A stretch of DNA of 64,000 bases from assembly GCA_020536535.1 (NCBI GenBank), contig JAHLWZ010000826.1:36615-100614 (forward strand). The letters run 5' to 3'. Shown here piece after piece: positions 1 through 11,900 of this stretch. This stretch comes from Pelomyxa schiedti (taxonomy: Eukaryota > Evosea > Pelobiontida > Pelomyxidae). The position numbers and the translations under genes were made by a program. The notes beneath the pieces are model-generated. The model saw nothing but the letters and a program-made list of their open reading frames with translations, made no database searches and was not told the origin of the DNA. Numbering within the stretch: the first letter of the stretch is position 1; every line of letters starts with the position of its first letter.

Positions 1-5
1 GGGGA

Positions 6-233
6 GTGGAAGTTTTCCGGGCCGACACCGTGATTCCCTTTTTCGGGAAGTACTCACTTTCACAGAGAAGGAGCGCGATGTGTGAGTTCCTTCCTTGCAG
101 CACAAGAAAGAACCAACTTGGAGTGATGAACTTCACCGAAATTGATTTCCGAAATCACAACAGAGGTAGAACCACACCGGATAAGCTGTACTCTGTTTTT
201 AATAACGGTTTTTTCACTCAGGTGGTGGAATGA
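6..233 (+). CDS. Possible 3' end of a gene entering from the left
   Basis: An open frame runs in from the left edge and stops with TGA at 231-233, giving about 75 residues with no recognisable domain. No ATG near the start is needed if this is a terminal exon. It could equally be a chance frame in the downstream flank of the minus-strand gene that ends at 453. I do not recognise it and assign no function. Bases 234-452 hold nothing I can support. Confidence 0.2.
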   Translation: MEVFRADTVIPFFGKYSLSQRRSAMCEFLPCSTRKNQLGVMNFTEIDFRNHNRGRTTPDKLYSVFNNGFFTQVVE

Positions 234-452
234 ACGTCCCCCTCCTGGCAGAGATGCCTTGTTTCAATGGGATTGACTGTGGTAAGAACAAGCCTACCAC
301 ATGTGACAGCTGACAGGACCTGTACTGGGTCTACCTCTTCGCGCACTATGATAGGAGCGGCGGTGGCAACAAATGACCGAGAGGAATACTGCTGACTCCA
401 ATTTAAATCCACCCCACGTACTCAGTATCCACAAAACAACAAGTTGTTGCTA

Positions 453-3444
453 CTAGTCGAACCAATTCACAGGGGAAAGGAAAGAAAGGATGAGGCGGAC
501 AGTGGACAGTGGCAGCCTCCCAATAAAATGTGGTTGTTGGTGTCCAATGTGCCCTGACGATGGTGATGGTGATGACGATTGAACATTGGCGTTGCGCAGC
601 CAACAGAGGAGAACAGTCCTGAGGATGTGTACCTTGAACCACCATGGGAACATTCTGTGCAGTTGTGGGTCCCACGTTGGTGTGTTGTTGAAGAACCGCC
701 GCACACTCGGGTGATGTGAATCAACTGGTTCCCCACGTACCTTCAGTGTGTTGCCATCGCCGAGGGTCGATTTGGGAATGGAAACGCCATGGCACCACAG
801 CAACTCGGCAATGTCACGGAAGCCACGTTCCATAGCAACTAAAAGGAGTTGAGAGGGAATGTGTTCTGGTTCACACAACGGCAGAAGGTTACAAACAGCC
901 CCATAAGCACCATCGTTCACTACCGAGGCCAAGACCTCGGTTTTAAACACCCCTGGCCACATCGCCATGAGTCGGCATACTTTGCTGTAGTCAGCGTGTC
1001 CATCAACTTGGTGCTGCAATAACCTCAATACTGTGACATAGCACTTTGTTACTGTTGGGCACTGCAGAACCTCTTGGATTTTCTCCTGATTGCAGGCACC
1101 GGCATGCTGATTGGAGCACAGTGACCGAGGCAACTTCCTTGGCTCAGATGGGGCAATTGGTTGAATTTCACTGATCAACATTGCTTTCAGCAGTGGAACC
1201 CACTTCATTGGGTCGTTACGTGATTTCCCAAGGATTTCCTGCATGCATTTCCTTCTGTCAGGGGCATGACTCCAAAGAGATGCCACAGAACATTCATTCT
1301 CCTCAATCATAGACGGAGGTGACAGACAGCACAACTGCGTTAAAGAGGAGAAGCAACTAGAACTGAGGGTTTGTGCAGTTGTTACAGGGGGCTCTGATCC
1401 CAGCAGCATAAAACTGGAAGCGAAGCATGATGATAAATCTATTGTGATGGTCTTCACTCTCATCCCAAAGTGCGAACGGTACCGGTAATTCACGGATTGG
1501 AGGTGGGTGGATAAAATGTCAAGGGAGTATACAAAGGAGAGAGGCCTTCCTTCCCGCAATTTCTCTCCTGCTGCTCTGACTTGTTGTTCTTGATTGTATT
1601 GGGTGATGTATCGCCTGGCTGCAACTGAATAAAGAGGATGGTCTTTCACTCTATCAGAACAAAACTTCAACATCTGAAACAGCAATCCATCGTACCAGTA
1701 GTGGAGGCACTTGGTTTCCAATGACTTCTCAAACAAAAGTTCGACTGACCGGGAGCTCAACTGTTCAAACAGTTTCTTGATACTGAAAAGAATCCCGAGA
1801 ATTACTGTTGAACAACCATTTGGAAGTGTGAGGGCCTGCATTGCCAGACTCTCACTGACATTTCCTCCTGTGACAATTACCGGGATCATCAACAACGCTG
1901 AGACGACCTTGAGAAGCTGCTTGTCACTTCCAAGGTGATCCTCCACAAATTGGAGAATAACCTTGTGTCCGCTCACTGTGTCAACAGAGCACAACGTGGT
2001 GACTCTGGAAATAACATTCGGCACGAGCCAGTGGAGCCTGGTGCTGAAAACTTCCTGCAATCCAAAGCGTTCACAAAATTTGAGAAAGCCTGTGATGAGA
2101 CGAGCTGTGATATTTCTCTGTCTGAGAAATTCAACGACGTCGTTCGAAGCGTGCAGAGGCAAAACATCCCACCCATTCATCCAACGAAATGGGGGATTCA
2201 AGCCTCGAGCTTCCGAAAGCTTTGATACAAAGGTGTCACAGAGCTCATTGACAACCTGTGGCAGCAGTGGCCCCAGGTTCACACAACACGTGAACAGTTC
2301 TTGCTGAGTATTATGCGACTCCTTGTTGAAAATAACCTGCAATTTGTGTCCAAATGGAACGAAAAAGTGCCTGCAGTTTGGAAGCCACATCAACTTCTTC
2401 AGAACACTCATAACCAGCTCATCAAGTTCCTCATTACCATTCCTGCAGGCAATCTCAAACAATCTGCCAAAGAATGGCCCTGCACCAACAGGCACCAAGG
2501 CGTTGAAGTCATCAAACTCTGAGATGAACAACTCGGTAATGAGATTCACACACTCACAAGCCACCATGTCGTAGTGGTGCCTGCTACAGCCACTCCCACA
2601 ATCTCCTCGGTCTCTGCCTACCAGCGAACCATGAGTGGGCCTCACTCATGGTTCCTGCTACAGCCACTCCCACAATCTCCTCGTTTCGGTGCCACACAGT
2701 GAATATTTCCTCGGAACTGTGGCCAAGTGCCCTCATGTACTTCCAGAAACGATGGACGAGGTCGTAAAAGCCATGGTCGTAGTAGTCATCATCAGTATCT
2801 GCATCAAGCATGGACAGCACTTTGGCTTCCGCTATGGCATCAATGTTTTCCAGGTTACGCAGCATTTCATCAGTGCACCGCTGGTAGGCAGAGACCGCTC
2901 CGTTTATTCTGCTCCATTCATTATCCTTCTCCCCAGAAAAACTTTGGTGCTCACCTTGTGTTGCTGTTGCTGTTGTGGTTGCCACTGTGGTTTCCCCTGG
3001 TGCTTCTTTCAGGACTTCTTCTGGATTTTTCATCTTTCCTCCTCCCCCCACTGGCACAAGTGCCTCGTCTTCCAGTGCCTGGTTGATAACGCCCTCTATC
3101 TCCGACAGCATAGCTGCCCTTTCCACCTCGGCCGCGGAATTCATTGTTTTCCTCAGATTGGCCAGCTCGCGGCGCAGGGTCTCGCACAGCAGCTTCTTCT
3201 CTCGCCGGATCACGATGTCCTGCCACCACACCGGGTCCTCGTCTTCCTCCATCTCCTCGCCCTCCAATCCGCTGTTGTAGTCGTCGTCGTCGTCGTCTCC
3301 ATCGTCGCCGCGAAGTTCCTCGTCGATGAACTCACCCACGTCGCCGTAGTCCTCGTCGTCGTCGTGGCCATTCTTGTCCTTGTCTTCTTCTTGGCTGCTG
3401 TTGTCATCGTCGTCATCCTTGCCATTCTTGTTGCTTTTTTCCAC
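453..3444 (-). CDS. Large hypothetical protein with acidic N-terminus and ankyrin-like C-terminus, frameshifted
   Basis: Two overlapping frames look like one gene. The first (ATG at 3444, stop at 2584) starts with a very acidic region of Asp/Glu runs, then helical sequence. The second (2645 down to stop at 453) continues the homology seen in the paralogue at 52.3-53.6 kb, where the two parts lie in one frame. The last 150 residues look like degenerate ankyrin repeats followed by a 'HRMFP..F' segment and a final LPLSTVRLILSFL motif, resembling the SOCS/F-box-like ends of protist ankyrin proteins. The frames meet at a 74-base-period duplication with a small palindrome (2580-2683), and I found no intron that restores the frame. 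Either the gene is broken or the assembly is wrong there. It is divergent from the DUF4403-like gene at 3507. Function unknown. Confidence 0.6.
2580..2683. repeat. Two 30-base direct copies at a 74-base period, with a 12-base inverted repeat between them
   Basis: The 30-base segment at 2580-2609 recurs at 2654-2683. Between them, GAACCATGAGTG and its reverse complement are separated by only five bases (about 2625-2653). The period is not a multiple of three and the reading frame of the surrounding gene changes here. Confidence 0.85.
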
Positions 3445-3506
3445 CCCTCAGTGATCAAATCTTTTTTGTCTGGAGAACCGCTTTACGCACACCCCACGAA
3501 CGGGCA
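3445..3506. promoter_or_regulatory. Short divergent intergenic region, presumed bidirectional promoter
   Basis: Only 62 bases separate the ATG of the minus-strand acidic/ankyrin gene (3444) from the ATG of the plus-strand DUF4403-like gene (3507). Both 5' untranslated regions and core promoters must lie here or inside the neighbouring genes. I see no clear TATA box. The regulatory role is inferred from position. Confidence 0.35.
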
Positions 3507-5255
3507 ATGTTCCAACAGCGAACACCGACGGTTGAGCAGGCGGGAGCCAAACCGCCAGACGAGAAAACTCTGCTTTTGCAAAAACGTCACCGCCAAGCGA
3601 CACACCATGGTGGCCTCTGTGAAAAGTATGGTACAAAAAAAGTTGTCTTTGTCTCCACTGTGGTTTTCTTTGTGGTAGCGATTGGGGCCTCAGTTTTTGC
3701 CGCGTGCTGGTTTTTAATTGACTGGCAGGGATTGACCAAGTGTGTTTTCTCTTCTCTTTTTCTTGTATTTTCACAAAATTTTAAAATTTTACCACCCAGG
3801 TTGAAGATACCAGCCCCATCTGGGTTTTCAAATCCAAGTGTGGTTGTTCAAGGGAGAGACTCTACAATTTCCGTTCATACAGATATCAATCTCTTCTCAC
3901 TTGTTGTACCCCACCGTCTCGACAAACTGGTCAGTTTGGATGACGGGAGTCTACACTATGTTATGCAAAGTGATGGGTCTCCTGAGGGCACAACTGTGAC
4001 CATCGACATCGATGGCGACTCTGCAACGGGGCATGCCACGTGCACTGTGAGTAGTGTTTCCTCTCTCACTCAGGGTTCTGTAAAACTGGACATTTCTTGC
4101 TCCGGGAAAGCGGCAGTGAGAAAAGACGGCTTTGAGACAGTGAGAAGAGGCCACACTCAGATCGCAGGTGACTTTGCGGCAACTTTATTCTGCACCGTTG
4201 CAGTCAGCCTCACAAATGACTGGCGTCTTATTGGCAATCCCTCAGTGGATGTGGCCTTAGGAAGAATGATATCTCATGATATATTTGGGGACTCTTTTCC
4301 AGGTATTTTTGGAGGTTGGATGAAATCAAAGACCCCACAGGTGAGATTCTCTTTCAATCTCACATTTTACTCAGTCACATGATAGATTGAAGCTTGGATG
4401 GCTGAAAGATTCTCCCAGTCTCCAATGCGTGAGAGGTTAAACCGGATGTGGCAACGTCTCAATGATGCTATTCAGATAAACACTGTTGAGCTGCCAGACC
4501 ACAAAGCTGAAGGTGTGTGGCTGCAACTAAATCCGAACGCATTGTCAGTGTCACCACTCACATTCTCTGGAGTGTGGATGCATGTTTCCATGGACCTTTC
4601 CTGCAAACCGGTCATTGCCCTTGGTTATAAACCAGCCTCTAGCTCTCCTGTTGCGGGGTGCCCAAGCTTCTCTTCCGTGATCTCTGACCGCGGAATTGAT
4701 GCAGCACTGGCATTTCACCTTCCTTACACTGCATTACACATGGAAGCATCGAGACTGCTGCCGTTTGTGATCACACCCGATTCAATTTATCGAGCAAAAA
4801 TAACAGTGAAATCTGTGCAACTTTACCCTTCAGGGAGAATGATTGTTGTCACAGTTGATGTTGATGCCCTCAGCCGAGTTGGCAATGCCACTGGAGTACT
4901 TTATCTCTGGGGCGAACTACAATGGAACTCAGCCAGCAGTACACTCTCTGTTACTGATGTTGACTTCCACCCTGAAACCAAGCAGTACATCAACAAGGTG
5001 TTTTTATGCACTGGCTGGTTGCTCCATGACAGTCTCAAGGAATTTATTTCAAACCAACTCAGTTGGAACCTGGGCCCTCACCTTGAGAAACTCAGGCAGC
5101 ACCTGTCTGAAAACCACAGATCCTACAGCTGGGTGGACAACAACTTTGATCTCCACAATTTGGATCTCCAGAGTGTTGTTGCTGATGACTCTGGAATCAC
5201 TCTCATGGGTTCCATCACAGGCCAAGGTTCCCTTTCTCTCAAGCCGCTGCGCTGA
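3507..5255 (+). CDS. DUF4403-like membrane-anchored protein, copy A
   Basis: Predicted exons are 3507-3739, 3800-4340 and 4386-5255; phases close and give 547 residues. Near residue 45 there is one strong transmembrane helix (KKVVFVSTVVFFVVAIGASV), so the bulk probably lies on the other side of a membrane. The C-terminal half matches my memory of the DUF4403 pattern: a GVLYLWGELQW strand, then LSVTDVDFHPETK, a WLLHDSLKEFI helix and a closing beta segment ending GQGSLSLKPLR. DUF4403 is best known from bacteria and its function is unknown; a lipid-binding tubular fold is a guess. Copies B (18677-20316) and C (50514-52128, broken) share the exon layout. This is the only copy of the three without visible damage. 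Confidence 0.65.
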
Positions 5256-5971
5256 GACCCTGAGACCTATGGGTCGGTTCAGGGCAACGGTCCCGCCGCT
5301 GCACAGCACCAACACATTGTTACAAAAAAATAACCCAAACAAGATCTCTGATCTGTTAGCGGAACGAATGGTTTTTTCTCCTAGTGATGGCACAGTTATG
5401 GTCGCGAACCACAGTGTAGAGTTCGACCCAGCAGGGCACGTAAAATGCATGCGATGGCGTGTTGGTAATCCTGAATATTGTTTTTTTGGCTGTTTGTGAG
5501 GCCAGCGCGGGTGGACTGTTTTCACTTGTGGCAAGGAGTGCCAGGCACTGAAACATCAACCAAGGAATGCAACCTTTTCCGATGAATCTGAGTGTTTTTC
5601 TCCTCCACCGACCATTTAGCTGGCGCCACCAAGACTCCCCTCCCGGTATGTCCTTCTTCCGGTTCCACCAAGCTCTGGGGGCCTCTCCCCACATCGCACC
5701 AAGAAACTGCCTCACGGCAATTGGGCTCCTTTCCTTTTTCCCGGTCTCCTCTGGGTGTGCCCTCAACTATCTCCTCCAGCTAACCAATGCACAGATTTTG
5801 TGACGGGCTGCTGTTATGTTCATGACTTCAGTGAGTCGGCAGCAAACCTGGTTTGTCCCATTTATCGTCTTTCTGCTTCTAACATCCACCAGGTTCACAT
5901 GACAATTATTTTATGTATGCACCTTGGTCCCTTTCCGAATAAATTTTTTTAAAAAAATAAAGCACACTTTA
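5256..5971. other. Intergenic region with convergent gene ends
   Basis: This 716-base stretch lies between the 3' ends of two convergent genes. It contains AATAAA-type sequences near 5938-5962 that could serve polyadenylation on the plus strand. Open frames in it have no homology or composition that convinces me. Confidence 0.4.
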
Positions 5972-8848
5972 CTAGTCATTAACATCTGTGTAATGGTACT
6001 TCTCTGTTTGAAGGTTTACATCCACAACCGGTTTCTCAGCTTGGATTTTGTCTAGTGCTTGTATTTTATTGTTGTAAACCAACACTTCCCTGTTGATGTC
6101 ATCTCTCTTGATCTGAATTTCTGTTGTCAAGGCTGTTATTCGTGTCTGAGTTTGCTCCAAAGTTGCCTTGTGGCAATCCAGTTGCTGCCTTGTACTGTTG
6201 ATGGAAGAGTCAAGCTTATCCATATCCTTTGTCAGTGCATGAATATTTTTCTGTATTCTCTTTTCCTGCAACTCCAAATGAGATTTGTCCTGCTGAAGCT
6301 TGTCAAGCTGTGAGTTAAGCTTTGAAATATTTGCATTCACTTGGGTGATATTTTGGGTAACTGTGGTTATGGCCTTGTTTATAGATGATATACTGTGTTT
6401 TACATCAGTCAACTGTGACTCCACCTGAGCCTTCTCGTGACGAAGTTCATTGCACTGATGTTGTAAGTCCCTAATATTCCGTGTCACTCCCTGGATATCC
6501 TTCTGAATTCTTTGAACCACACTCTCAGTCCGTTCCACCTTTTCTTGTGCTCGCTCCAGCTCTGCCTTTTTTGTTGTGACCTCACCTCTGCATCTCAACT
6601 CTTGCTCAGCGCATTTGTTCTTCACCACCTCTGCAGCAGCTTTATCCTCCATTACTTTGTGCAGATTGCGCTCTGCAGTGGTCAGTTGTTGCTGTACATT
6701 TCTCTTCTCTTCCAGCAGCTGTTCCCGTGTCATCTGAGCATATTTGTATTTCTCCTCTGCAGCACTTAAACCCTGCTTTGCCGCCTGTAGCTCTCTTTTT
6801 GCTGCTGAATCCCTGGCAGAGGACCTTGATTCTGCTTCTTTTCTATTCTGCACTTTTTCTCTACACACGTTCACCTTCTTGTTTATTGCTTCTGTTTCTT
6901 TTCTCTGTGCAGTTTCATTACGCTCTGCATTTCTTGCTTCCTTTTTCTTCCTTTCTTCGTCACCCTGGTTTTCTGATAACTCCTTCTTGCTAGCTTCCAA
7001 TTGCTGCTGTGATGTTTGAAGGGCTTTCGATTGTGCTTCCCACTTAGATTTTGCTTCTTCCACGTCCTTCTCACATCTCTGTTGCCTCTCTTGTGCTTGC
7101 TGGTGCTGTTCAGTTGCTGCCCTGTGTTTGTCTTGTGCACTCTTAACATCTCGTTGCGCTTGTTTTTCTGCATTCACAGCTTGCTTGCTTTTGACATCGA
7201 CGTCACGTAGAGCAGTCTGTGCTTGGGTGTTTCTCTGAGTGCATGCTGTCAGTTGGTTGTTTGCATTTACTGTGGCCGTTCTTGCAGCATTGACCTTTTG
7301 GTCACAAGCTAATTTCTGTTGTTGCGCCGAATGTAAGGCTGTTGTGGCTTGGGCAAGCTTTGCTTGAGCAGCCATAAGGTTCGCTTGGGCAGCTGTGTGA
7401 GCAGCCGCTGTGGCCGGCAAACCAGCAGCAGATGCTGCAACTGATGCCTGGGCAGCAGCAACTTCGGCAACAGCAGCTTGCTGCTCTACCGTAGCTGTGG
7501 CAAGAATTGTGGTTGCTTGGGCCAGTGCTGCCTCGGCTGCCCTCTGCTGTTGAACGCAGTTCTGGTACTGTTGCCTGGCGTTCTCCATTGCTTGTTTGGC
7601 TTCAGATGCCCTCTGAGTAGCCTCACGGAGGCGCTGTTCTGCTTCCAGCTTCTCCTGAGTCTTGGTCTGCAGGTTGGCTCTGGCAGATTCTTCAGCTCTC
7701 TTTGCTTGTTCAAGCGCTTGATTTTTTTGGGTCACTTCTTGTTGAACCTGTCTCAAAGCTGCTTCTTTATTTTGGTGAGCGGCCTTGGCTTGGTTTGTTG
7801 CTTCAGCAGCTTGTTTTGTTGCTTCTTGCCGCTGACTCAATACTCTCTTCGCAATTGCCACGGCATCCTTTGCCATTTTCCATGTTTGAGAAAGCCTCTG
7901 TGCAAGTTGCATTGCCTGTTGCAGCAGATTTTGCGCTTTATGTAGCTCTTGCGAGAGAGAAGTGAACTTCCCCATTGCTTTCCTGAGAGCCTGTTCGGCT
8001 TTATGGTGTTCTTTTCTGCATCGATCGGCCTGAATGTCGGCATGCTTTTGCTGCTCCCGGAAAACTGCAACAGTTTTCATTGCTTTTTCTCTCACGTCCT
8101 CTGCCCTGGCTTCGTTAGCGCTGACCAGCTCAAGGTGGTGTTGTACAGTTTCCATCAAGTCCTGCACTTCTTCCACCCTCTTGGCCGCCAATTCCACACG
8201 ATCCACTGTTTCTCTATATTGCTTCTCTGCTTCCCTCAAGGCAAGTTCCGCGACGTTCAGCTCAGCTTCGACCCGAATCACTTCTTGCACTGCCTTGTCT
8301 CTTTGTCTCAGTGCTTCTTCCAGCTCAGCTTGCATGCGCTCAAGTTCTCTTGTAAGTTGTTGGAGTTCGGCTTGTTTCTCCTGTATTTGCCTCTTAAGTT
8401 CCTCCTCGTGCTGCTTGAGCTGCTCCAGATGCTTTTCCAGTTCCTCCTTTTTCTCTTCCAACTGTTGCTTTTGCTCCTCCATATTCTGTTTCTCCTCTTC
8501 CAGCTTTCTAAGCTCCTCCTGTTGTTTGCGGAGGTCTTCTTCAACTCGTTTGATCTCTTGGGCTTTGTGTTCCAGTTCCAATTGATTGTCTTGAAGCTCC
8601 ATCTCAAGTTCGTCAAGTTGTTTTTGCAGTTCCCTTTGCTTCTCCTCCAGCTGTTGTATTACTTCATTCAGCTTGCCAATCTGAAGCTGCAGAGCGGCTT
8701 CCCTCGTTTTTTCTTGTTGAAGCTGCCTTTCCAGTTTCGCGACATCGGTCTGAAGACTGTCGAGATGTTGTTGCATTTTCTGTACATCCTCTTTGAGTTG
8801 CTGTTGCCTTTGCTGTTGAAAGTTAAGGTGAGCCGCCATTATTGCCAA
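5972..8848 (-). CDS. Long coiled-coil protein, 958 residues, single exon
   Basis: The frame is open for 958 codons from ATG at 8848 to the stop at 5972, with no intron needed. Almost the whole protein is Glu, Lys, Gln and Arg with heptad-spaced Leu, typical of a continuous coiled coil. An Ala/Gln-rich stretch of weaker heptads lies around residues 450-530. The C-terminal 30 residues (ending QTEKYHYTDVND) leave the coiled coil and could be a binding tail. Such proteins act as dimeric rods in cytoskeleton, centrosome or vesicle tethering, but nothing in the sequence selects one role, and similarity to myosin tails or SMC arms would be compositional. It is divergent from the AAA ATPase gene at 8997. 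Confidence 0.85.
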   Translation of the reverse strand: MAIMAAHLNFQQQRQQQLKEDVQKMQQHLDSLQTDVAKLERQLQQEKTREAALQLQIGKLNEVIQQLEEKQRELQKQLDELEMELQDNQLELEHKAQEIKRVEEDLRKQQEELRKLEEEKQNMEEQKQQLEEKKEELEKHLEQLKQHEEELKRQIQEKQAELQQLTRELERMQAELEEALRQRDKAVQEVIRVEAELNVAELALREAEKQYRETVDRVELAAKRVEEVQDLMETVQHHLELVSANEARAEDVREKAMKTVAVFREQQKHADIQADRCRKEHHKAEQALRKAMGKFTSLSQELHKAQNLLQQAMQLAQRLSQTWKMAKDAVAIAKRVLSQRQEATKQAAEATNQAKAAHQNKEAALRQVQQEVTQKNQALEQAKRAEESARANLQTKTQEKLEAEQRLREATQRASEAKQAMENARQQYQNCVQQQRAAEAALAQATTILATATVEQQAAVAEVAAAQASVAASAAGLPATAAAHTAAQANLMAAQAKLAQATTALHSAQQQKLACDQKVNAARTATVNANNQLTACTQRNTQAQTALRDVDVKSKQAVNAEKQAQRDVKSAQDKHRAATEQHQQAQERQQRCEKDVEEAKSKWEAQSKALQTSQQQLEASKKELSENQGDEERKKKEARNAERNETAQRKETEAINKKVNVCREKVQNRKEAESRSSARDSAAKRELQAAKQGLSAAEEKYKYAQMTREQLLEEKRNVQQQLTTAERNLHKVMEDKAAAEVVKNKCAEQELRCRGEVTTKKAELERAQEKVERTESVVQRIQKDIQGVTRNIRDLQHQCNELRHEKAQVESQLTDVKHSISSINKAITTVTQNITQVNANISKLNSQLDKLQQDKSHLELQEKRIQKNIHALTKDMDKLDSSINSTRQQLDCHKATLEQTQTRITALTTEIQIKRDDINREVLVYNNKIQALDKIQAEKPVVDVNLQTEKYHYTDVND

Positions 8849-8996
8849 AAAATTAATAACTCAATAGAGAAAATCGGTTGTGCTTGCATGTACCTCGAAA
8901 ACGAAAAGTTGGTACCAGTACCAAGTAGCAACTTTCACCAACAACTTCGTGGATAAGAAAATCTAACGACAATCAAAAACAGTAAGCAACACGCGA
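8849..8996. promoter_or_regulatory. Divergent promoter region between coiled-coil and AAA ATPase genes
   Basis: 148 bases separate two divergent ATGs. A short inverted motif (TTGGTACCAGTACCAA-like, near 8909-8924) sits in the middle and could bind a dimeric factor. The role is inferred from position only. Confidence 0.3.
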
Positions 8997-11900
8997 ATGT
9001 CGGAATTGTCTGCCGTGTGGGATTTGGTGTCACTCAACCGGGAGTTGGACCCAGGCTCACATTTGGACGTGGACTCGCTGTACGGGCTCTTCGCAAAAAA
9101 TTGCACCAGTTTCCAGTGCACCAAGGAGCAAATGAAAGTATGCATTGAATCTAAAACGCTGGAGGAGGCCGAATCCAAGTGGAGAGAAGAACACCCAGAA
9201 ATTCCACAGCCACCCGCACCTCCGTGCTCCAGAACCTCCACCTCTGCAACAACCTCCAGCCCAACTGCATTCACGCCTACGTTGTCGGCCGTCGTTCCAC
9301 TACACACCGTAGCAAACCACACGGTGGCGATTGAAGTGTTCCACCACTCGAGAGTGTCCCACACTTATTTCTCCGCCAACCCCGCCGAGGACACATACCT
9401 CCGCCGCGCAGTTACTACCCTTATTTCAAGCGGCGATCAGTACACCCCCCGCGAAGTCGACAGGTATGCCCCGGTGCAGGTAGTACGCGGCGCCGACCTG
9501 CGCGGCGCGTTCTCCTTTGATCCACTGGAAGGACTCATGGAGATATTTGTGCGGCGCAGTGATGGCGGCTCATTCTCTGGATTTTGGAGGGGCCGAGTGG
9601 CTGACGGGAGGGTCACGCACACTCTGAAAGTTGTTGAGAGTGATGACCCCGATATCGTGCCGCTACACCAGCCGGTTATTGCCGAAGTCCCCCCTTCTGA
9701 GCAGTCGGAACCAACAATGCTGCATCCACGGGAGCCATCCAAAAAAAAACCACGTGTACAACCACAATTACCTCCAAGACAGAAACAGTCATCAGATCAG
9801 ACACTGACAGAATGGGTTGATAACTGTTATGCCCTGCACCGCCGACCCAACGCCGAGAGCGCTGTTAGAGCTCTTGAAGCTGCGGCAATTTTCACCATTG
9901 AACAACTCTTGGCCATTCCAACCACATTGCTTCAGAGCGTTCCGAACCTGTCAAGGGGCGACTGCGCATTCTTGCTTGAACAACGTGTTATGCACCAGAA
10001 GATGATTACGCGGGACTCGCCCTATAAAGATGACGACCAGTGCAAGGAAATCGTGGTCCAAGCCAAGCTACACAGAGTGAGACGCTATCTCCACTACTAC
10101 AGTGGCGGAAAGGCCATCGACAACTTACGCCTCCTGGATCCGGATTGCGTTCGGCGGGGTATTGAGCAACTGGAGCACACATTCAAGAACCCACCTGTTA
10201 TTGCGGCAGTACGTGAGTTCATGGATACGTTCACCTGCACTTCAGCCCCCCCGATCAGAGGGATGTTATTATATGGGCCCCCCGGTACCGGTAAGACATT
10301 AATCATTGAAGCTCTGTCAGAGATGTGTGGATTGGTGATGGTGGAGCCAATAATGATGGCTGCGGAGCTGAACCGGGGGATTGTTGGTGAGACAGAGAAA
10401 CTCATCCACGACATCTTCTGCCGTGCTTTGAAGCTCCCGTACCTTCCCTGCCTTGTATGCATTGATGAAATTGACTCTGCTGTTCCAAAGCGAGACGAGA
10501 GTGGTTCCGGTGGCGGCAACCAACATGCTGCTGATAAGGTGGCTGCGATTTTAGGCTTGATTGGAGGTGGCACAGATGTTGCCAACTTGTACATTATTGG
10601 AGGCACGAATCGGAGGGAGGCCATCGACACCGCAATTCAGCGCCGCCTTCCAAAACAAATATACGTTGGGTATCCCGATAGGTTGAGCAGGTTCCAACTT
10701 CTCGACAAGTGGTTGATCACCTCCAAGTTTAGCGAACTGCTTCGAACAGAAGCCCTGTCTGATCGACTGGAAGCAAGACCGAAATTCTTCTCCATCACCC
10801 TTCTAGAGTTGATTGCTGACCTCACACTCAACTTCTCAGGTGCGGCTCTGAGAGAATTGTGCAATGCCCTGATGCGCAACTTTGAGGGGTGGGCCCTAAA
10901 CACCAGTCCATCGTTTGGCAGAGTATCCTATGACGTCTCTGGTGATAAGCACACTATTCGTCAGTCTGGGCAATTTGTTGCCTTCATGCACCACGCTCGT
11001 GATGTCTCCACCACCTTCAACCTCAAGGTTGGGTCAGTGTGTTTGGTGGACTTGCTTTCTACAACCACTGAGTTGACCACTGAGACAATCCGACGCCAGG
11101 TGTGGATAGCACCCCAATTCGTGTCCAAAAGGGTGTCACCTGAAAGGAGAACCCCACCACCTACAACAACCGCCCCAACACTTACAACAACAACACAGTG
11201 TGGTACATCTCTTGTAGTGAAAAGAACATCTACACCATCCCTAACCGAGAGAAGATCATGGGTGGAAATGACAACAGGGCTGATTGTCGTCAGACCAAAT
11301 GAAGGTCTCCTATTCCAGTGTGAGGTGCTGAAGCTTGAGGGGGCAGGCACGTTGCTGCACAAGTTTATTCCATTGAGACCTCTGTGCCCAGACTGTAAGA
11401 AATATGCTGTGGACTGGTGTGTGGTCGAAGGACGCAGGTGGATCCGCGAGCATGTCCTGCGAATTGGGTTGGAGGTATTTCCAGCAGTGAACGAGGAGGA
11501 TGACCACATGCTGGAGGCCACATATAAAAAACGAAAAAAGCTGGCTGAGAGGCAAGACCAAACAATTATCACGAGCAAAGTTGACACGATATCAACGGAG
11601 GATATCCTGAGGGAAGTCACAGCACTTGCCACACTCCGTGGGTTGTGCCGCGTGATCTACGTGGAGCTTTCCAGCTTCATCCTTCACAGCGGCGCCAACA
11701 CTGAGTCCAAATACCTTGAGGAATTCACCATCCTCGTCAAGCAAGCCATCGCACCTGGAAGCCGGTGCGTTCTCGTTCTAGACATGGACTCGCTTGCAGG
11801 TGCTCAGTGGAGTTCCAGCGAAGGCAGCTTCGGCTCCCGCACCTTCAGCATAGGAAACAGGCAGCTTTTTGACCTTGCCGTGAGCACATTCCTCAACTGC

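Noticed and set aside
2635-3678. Long plus-strand frame of 347 residues
   Set aside because: It is the antisense of the acidic N-terminus of the minus-strand gene; Val/Leu runs mirror Asp/Glu codons and the divergent promoter falls inside it.
5356-5766. Minus-strand frame of 136 residues after the DUF4403-like gene
   Set aside because: No homology to the paralogous loci, no plausible start context, and it overlaps the 3' flank of an expressed gene.
7949-8956. Plus-strand frame of 335 hydrophobic residues that looks like a membrane protein
   Set aside because: Antisense of the coiled-coil gene; Leu/Phe/Ser richness mirrors Lys/Glu/Gln codons.
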